Positions 60,091-64,000 of a DNA stretch of 64,000 bases are shown here, in pieces (position 1 is the first letter of the stretch; every line of letters begins with the position of its first letter). This DNA comes from Dyadobacter diqingensis (lineage in GTDB: Bacteria; Bacteroidota; Bacteroidia; Cytophagales; Spirosomataceae): the NCBI RefSeq assembly GCF_024220585.1, contig NZ_JAMXKF010000003.1, forward strand, positions 1 to 64,000, written 5' to 3'. Below the pieces are notes generated by a model. That model did no database searches and was not told the DNA's origin. It was given only the letters and a program-made list of their open reading frames with translations. Made by a program: the position numbers and the translations under genes.

Positions 60091-62943
60091 TCAGATCTTA
60101 TCTTTCAGAAAATCAGCGGTATAGTTTCCCTCGATTTTGGCCATGTCCTCGGGTGTTCCGGCAAAAGTGAGATAACCACCGCCTTCGCCCCCCTCCGGTC
60201 CCAGATCCAGAATCCAGTCGGCGCATTTAATGACCTCCATGTTGTGCTCGATGATGATCACGCTGTCGCCCTGATCAACCAGCGCGTTAATTGCTTTCAG
60301 TAATTTCTTGATATCATGAAAATGCAGACCCGTTGTAGGCTCATCAAAAATGAACAGGGTTTTACCCTTATGCGAAGAGCCTTTGCCGAGAAACGACGCT
60401 AACTTCACACGCTGCGCCTCTCCGCCGGACAGTGTATTGGATGATTGCCCCAGACCCACATAACCCAGCCCAACTTCTTGCAAAGGCATCAATTTATCGG
60501 CCAGTTTTGGTTCTGATTTTTTGAAAAAAGCAATGGCTTCATCAACCGTCAGATCCAGAATGTCCGAAACATTTTTTCCTTCATACTGTACTTCCTGAAT
60601 TTCCTGTTTGAAACGTTTTCCGTTACAACCTTCACAAGTCAGGTAAATATCAGCCATAAACTGCATTTCAACCTTCACCTGTCCTTCTCCCTGACAGATT
60701 TCACAGCGTCCGCCATCGACATTGAATGAGAAATGAGAAGGTTTATAACCCCGTGCTTTCGACAGCGGCAAATCCGACATCATCTGACGGATATGGTCGT
60801 AAGCTTTGATATAGGTTACAGGGTTGGAGCGGGATGACTTTCCAATCGGATTTTGGTCAATCATTTCAATCGACTCAATCCGGTCGACACTTCCTGATAA
60901 TTCGTTGAATTTCCCAACTTCTTCACTGAACTCGCCTTTGAGGCGCATGAGAGCCGGGTATAAAATTTTTCGGATCAAAGTCGATTTTCCGGAACCGCTT
61001 ACACCGGTAACGACGGTAAGGTTATTCAGTGGAATTTTTACGTCCAGATCTTTGAGATTATTCTCGCGTGCCCCCTTGATTTCAAGGAAATGTAAAGTTT
61101 TTCTCCGGACCGGAGGAACCGGAATAGAATCTTCACCCAACAGAAAATCAAGCGTGTGCGACTGCATTCCGCTCACCTCTCCGTTGGCTTTCAGTTCCCT
61201 GATTTCCTCCCAATTTCCCTGAAAAACGAGATTTCCTCCCCCGGTACCAGCCTCGGGGCCAATATCGATGATCTGATCTGCGGCATGCATGACCTCTTCT
61301 TCATGTTCCACCACGATCACCGTATTACCCAAATCACGAAGTGATTCGAGCACACCGACCAGTCTTTGCGTATCTCTCGGATGCAAACCAATACTTGGTT
61401 CATCCAGAATGTACATAGAACCCACCAAAGCGCTGCCGAGTGAAGTGGCGAGCTTGATCCGCTGGAATTCTCCGCCCGAAAGTGAATTTGTCAGACGATT
61501 TAACGTAAGATAACCCAAACCGACACGGTTCATATAATCCAGACGGGTTTCAATTTCCGTCAGAATCCTTCTGGCAATACTTCTGTCATGCTCACTAATA
61601 TCCACCGAATTAAAGAAAGTAATTACATCCTTAATCGGCATCAGCACGAGATCTGTAATGGAAGCACCGCCTACTTTAACATAAGAAGCATCTTTTCTCA
61701 GTCTGGAACCACGGCAATCCGGGCAGGTCGTGCGTCCGCGGAAACGCGAGAGCATAACACGGTACTGAATTTTATGTGTTTGTGATTCAAGCTCGGCAAC
61801 AAAATCATTGATCCCCTGGAAATACTCATTACCAGTCCAGAGTAATTCTTTTTGCTGAGCCGTTAAATCTTTATAAGGTCTGTGAATAGGGAAGTCAAAT
61901 TTGATCCCATTGCGTACCAGTGGTACCAGCCATTCGCTCATCTTTTCTGTGCGCCACGGAGCAATAGCACCGTCGTAAACCGAAAGATTTTTATCAGGAA
62001 TAACCAATTCGGGGTCTATCCCCAGCACTTTACCAAAACCTTCGCAACGCTTACAAGCCCCAAAAGGATTGTTGAAGCTGAAAAGATTGACAGTCGGTTC
62101 TTCAAAAACGATACCGTCGAGTTCAAACTTATCCGAAAATATTCTTTGCTCCCCACCGACAACCTGAACATAACAGGCGCCTTCTCCTTCAAAAAAGGCT
62201 GTTTGGACAGAATCGGAAAGGCGGTATTGGGTGTCTTCATCATCCTTGCGGACCGAAGCACGGTCGATCAGGATAAAAATATCTTTTCCTTCAAGCGGAA
62301 ATGCCTCCGGTTTTTCCAATACTTCCTCGATGTAAGCCGTCTCATCGTTAATCATGATCCGGTTATAACCTTTTGAAAGCAGTATCGTCAGTTCATCAGC
62401 TATTGATCGGCCATCGCGAACGAGCAAAGGTGTCATGATCAAAACACGGGTACCTTCGTCCTGATCGAGCATGTAATTTACAACATCCGTAACGGAATCT
62501 TTTCTTACGAGTTCTCCCGAAACCGGGGAATAGGTATGGCCTATCCGAGCGAAAAGAAGTTTGAGATAATCATAAATCTCGGTCGAAGTGCCCACGGTAG
62601 AACGGGGATTTCGCGTATTTACTTTTTGCTCAATGGCAATGGCAGGAGAAATTCCCTTGATGTATTCAACCTCAGGTTTTTCCATACGACCCAAAAACTG
62701 GCGCGCATAACTGCTCAGACTTTCCACGTACATCCGCTGGCCCTCAGCGAACAATGTGTCAAAGGCAAGCGAAGACTTCCCGGAACCTGAAAGCCCGGTA
62801 ATGACTACCAGCTTATTTCTTGGAATGGCCACGTCAACGCTTTTCAGGTTATTGACACGTGCACCTTTAATCAGAATATATTTTCTCGGATCTAATTCGT
62901 CAAATTGAGAAGCATCAATCCGGGTCACAGGTAATTGCATCAT
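60091..62943 (-). CDS. uvrA: UvrABC excision nuclease subunit A
   Basis: Damage-recognition ATPase of nucleotide excision repair. The 950-residue protein has two ABC modules: Walker [21 protein letters not shown] near 48-67, signature [17 protein letters not shown], second Walker [15 protein letters not shown] and signature [18 protein letters not shown]. Zinc modules are present ([37 protein letters not shown] with CEGCNGKRF). Length is the family norm. The start [10 protein letters not shown] offers two adjacent Met codons. It is monocistronic between the toxin-antitoxin pair and a glycosyltransferase, both on the same strand. Confidence 0.98.
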   Translation of the reverse strand: MMQLPVTRIDASQFDELDPRKYILIKGARVNNLKSVDVAIPRNKLVVITGLSGSGKSSLAFDTLFAEGQRMYVESLSSYARQFLGRMEKPEVEYIKGISPAIAIEQKVNTRNPRSTVGTSTEIYDYLKLLFARIGHTYSPVSGELVRKDSVTDVVNYMLDQDEGTRVLIMTPLLVRDGRSIADELTILLSKGYNRIMINDETAYIEEVLEKPEAFPLEGKDIFILIDRASVRKDDEDTQYRLSDSVQTAFFEGEGACYVQVVGGEQRIFSDKFELDGIVFEEPTVNLFSFNNPFGACKRCEGFGKVLGIDPELVIPDKNLSVYDGAIAPWRTEKMSEWLVPLVRNGIKFDFPIHRPYKDLTAQQKELLWTGNEYFQGINDFVAELESQTHKIQYRVMLSRFRGRTTCPDCRGSRLRKDASYVKVGGASITDLVLMPIKDVITFFNSVDISEHDRSIARRILTEIETRLDYMNRVGLGYLTLNRLTNSLSGGEFQRIKLATSLGSALVGSMYILDEPSIGLHPRDTQRLVGVLESLRDLGNTVIVVEHEEEVMHAADQIIDIGPEAGTGGGNLVFQGNWEEIRELKANGEVSGMQSHTLDFLLGEDSIPVPPVRRKTLHFLEIKGARENNLKDLDVKIPLNNLTVVTGVSGSGKSTLIRKILYPALMRLKGEFSEEVGKFNELSGSVDRIESIEMIDQNPIGKSSRSNPVTYIKAYDHIRQMMSDLPLSKARGYKPSHFSFNVDGGRCEICQGEGQVKVEMQFMADIYLTCEGCNGKRFKQEIQEVQYEGKNVSDILDLTVDEAIAFFKKSEPKLADKLMPLQEVGLGYVGLGQSSNTLSGGEAQRVKLASFLGKGSSHKGKTLFIFDEPTTGLHFHDIKKLLKAINALVDQGDSVIIIEHNMEVIKCADWILDLGPEGGEGGGYLTFAGTPEDMAKIEGNYTADFLKDKI

Positions 62944-63093
62944 AGAAAATCAGGTCGATTAGCGAGGGTTTTTGAATACCCCGATCTTAAGATTAACCCA
63001 AAAATCGTTGAATTAGTTTGCCTTTCCTAACACAGATGGGTGGACATCAAAAAAATTGTGACAATTAATTATGCTATTTTGATACTGTAAGTA

Positions 63094-64000
63094 TCATTTT
63101 GCTTGTTCCGCAATTTTCGCCAGGGTTATTCCGTACTTGTCGTAAAACACTTCCTGTACCGTAAAATCTTTCAAACGGTGTTTTCTGGCAAAAACGATTT
63201 CACCGGCAAGGGGTTCGCGTTCTTCGGCGTATAGCCCGGAATAAAAATGAAAGCTGGGATTATAATGATTGAATATCACGACATTTTTATGCCCACGTTT
63301 TTTAGCGGTCAGCGCGGCTTCTTTTACCGGCTCCTGAAGCAAGGCACCCAACCGGGGCATCCATAAAATATTGATCGTAAATAAAATGACAAACCCCGTG
63401 ATCCCCATGCGCCATTGATTGTCCCAATCTTTTTTTACCCAGACTATAACAAGGATAACAAGCAGGGCCGCCATGTAAGCGGTGTAGTAATTGTCAAATT
63501 CGGCAGAGACACCTTGCAGGACATCCAGCGTATAGGCGTCGTCTATTTTCGGAATGACTTGTGGGATCGCAAAAGGGATAACGGTCAGTAAAATCAGGAG
63601 AACAAAGGCGGGCCAGACAACAGGCAAACGGTTATTGCCTGCCGCGTACCAACCTCCCAGAACGCACAAAGGCGAATAACCGTAAATAATGTAGTGATGC
63701 AGCTTGGTGCCGGAAAGTGAAAAAAGAATAAAGACAAACAGAAACCAGATCAGCAGAAACGAAAGCCATTTTTTCGACCAGATGTAGCCGATTTTGCTCA
63801 GAGATTTGAGAATAATAGCCGTAAAAGGAAGCAGCCCCAGCAAAAGTACCGGTACAAAATACAGTATTCCGCCATAATGTCCTTCAAAAGCCGTTTGAAA
63901 GCGATTGACGTTGTGATTGAGAAAAAAACCGCTGATAAAGGCTTCTCCGCTTTGCTGGTATTCCAGAATATACCAAGGCGCTGCAATCAATATAAAAAGC
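63094..64000 (-). CDS. ArnT/PMT-like glycosyltransferase, 5' end outside the window
   Basis: The C-terminal part (at least 300 residues) of a polytopic membrane protein. The frame is open to the window edge and continues upstream (LFILIAAPWYIL is mid-helix), so the true start lies beyond 64000. About six to seven helices are visible, then a soluble domain of about 65 residues (KKRGHKNVVIFNHYNPSFHFYSGLYAEE...). The loop FFLNHNVNRFQTAFEGHYGGILYFVPVLLLGLLPF matches the conserved GT39/GT83 pattern. ArnT-type enzymes move a sugar from undecaprenyl phosphate to lipid A or proteins. It could use products of the DPM-like enzymes in this window, which is inference. Confidence 0.85.
   Translation of the reverse strand, partial: LFILIAAPWYILEYQQSGEAFISGFFLNHNVNRFQTAFEGHYGGILYFVPVLLLGLLPFTAIILKSLSKIGYIWSKKWLSFLLIWFLFVFILFSLSGTKLHHYIIYGYSPLCVLGGWYAAGNNRLPVVWPAFVLLILLTVIPFAIPQVIPKIDDAYTLDVLQGVSAEFDNYYTAYMAALLVILVIVWVKKDWDNQWRMGITGFVILFTINILWMPRLGALLQEPVKEAALTAKKRGHKNVVIFNHYNPSFHFYSGLYAEEREPLAGEIVFARKHRLKDFTVQEVFYDKYGITLAKIAEQAK

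Noticed and set aside
63094-63990. Complete 298-residue protein starting with TTG at 63990
   Set aside because: The frame stays open to the window edge and the apparent start is inside a membrane helix, so this is a truncated view of a longer ArnT-like protein.

Overview
The window looks like chromosome of a Bacteroidota bacterium of the order Cytophagales; the mix of families and moderate GC suggest a Dyadobacter-like organism, but I cannot name the species from sequence alone. The evidence is the recurring TTG-N17-21-TAnnTTTG promoter type (before glyA, the TPR gene, the acyl-CoA dehydrogenase, rpmH, the initiator tRNA and mreB), weak Shine-Dalgarno sites, and families typical of the phylum (NagB/PIG-L fusion, bacterial GH3, DUF2480, DUF4296, Bat proteins, DUF6056). 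I see no phage, integrase, intact insertion sequence, rRNA or CRISPR. Most of the window is stable core genome.

Layout. 1-864: gene-free, apparently decayed DNA. 865-6550 (minus): mutL, two tandem rhomboid proteases and dxs. 6797-9113: a 54-residue membrane protein converging on the nagB/PIG-L fusion gene across a shared perfect terminator. 9466-15189 (plus): glyA, TPR membrane protein, ribH, lysC, serS. 15450-19387 (minus): an orphan MutS-type ATPase and two tandem GT-C-like membrane proteins. 19613-24066: acyl-CoA dehydrogenase, AraC-type regulator, outer-membrane barrel, secreted NTF2-like protein and a lipoprotein. 24067-28933 (minus): ECF sigma/anti-sigma/gmk/nadD, then mreBCD. 29110-32245 (plus): GH3 protein, dxr and a small membrane protein. 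32296-40073: a glycan-related cluster with four GT2 glycosyltransferases, a PhyH-type oxygenase, a five-bladed propeller protein and a methyltransferase, with an M20 peptidase inserted. 40171-45414: DUF4296 lipoprotein, partial Bat locus (DUF58, membrane protein, VWA), rnhB, DUF2480, tsaB. 45521-47893 (minus): rpmH, rnpA, S41 protease. 48073-57238: DUF6056 protein, TatD-like hydrolase, TcdA-like enzyme, initiator tRNA, LTA-synthase-like protein, era, der, acyltransferase. 57623-64000: small secreted protein with an elaborate promoter region, FAH-family enzyme, RES/Xre toxin-antitoxin pair, uvrA and an edge-truncated ArnT-like glycosyltransferase.

Functionally the window combines isoprenoid synthesis (dxs, dxr), DNA repair (mutL, uvrA, MutS-like), translation and ribosome assembly (serS, rpmH, rnpA, era, der, fMet tRNA, tsaB), cell shape (mreBCD), amino-sugar use and surface glycan assembly. 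The less explained signals are non-coding: two ~165 bp REP-like elements of the same architecture, a second dispersed palindrome family at four sites, a hairpin with a T-run just ahead of rnpA, a long hairpin between mreB and mreC, a perfect 15-bp inverted repeat upstream of the PhyH gene, twin TTGTACAA boxes in the araC-type promoter, and stacked operator-like palindromes before the gene at 57623. I did not find a clearly novel multi-gene system; the glycan cluster and the repeat families are the best candidates for follow-up.
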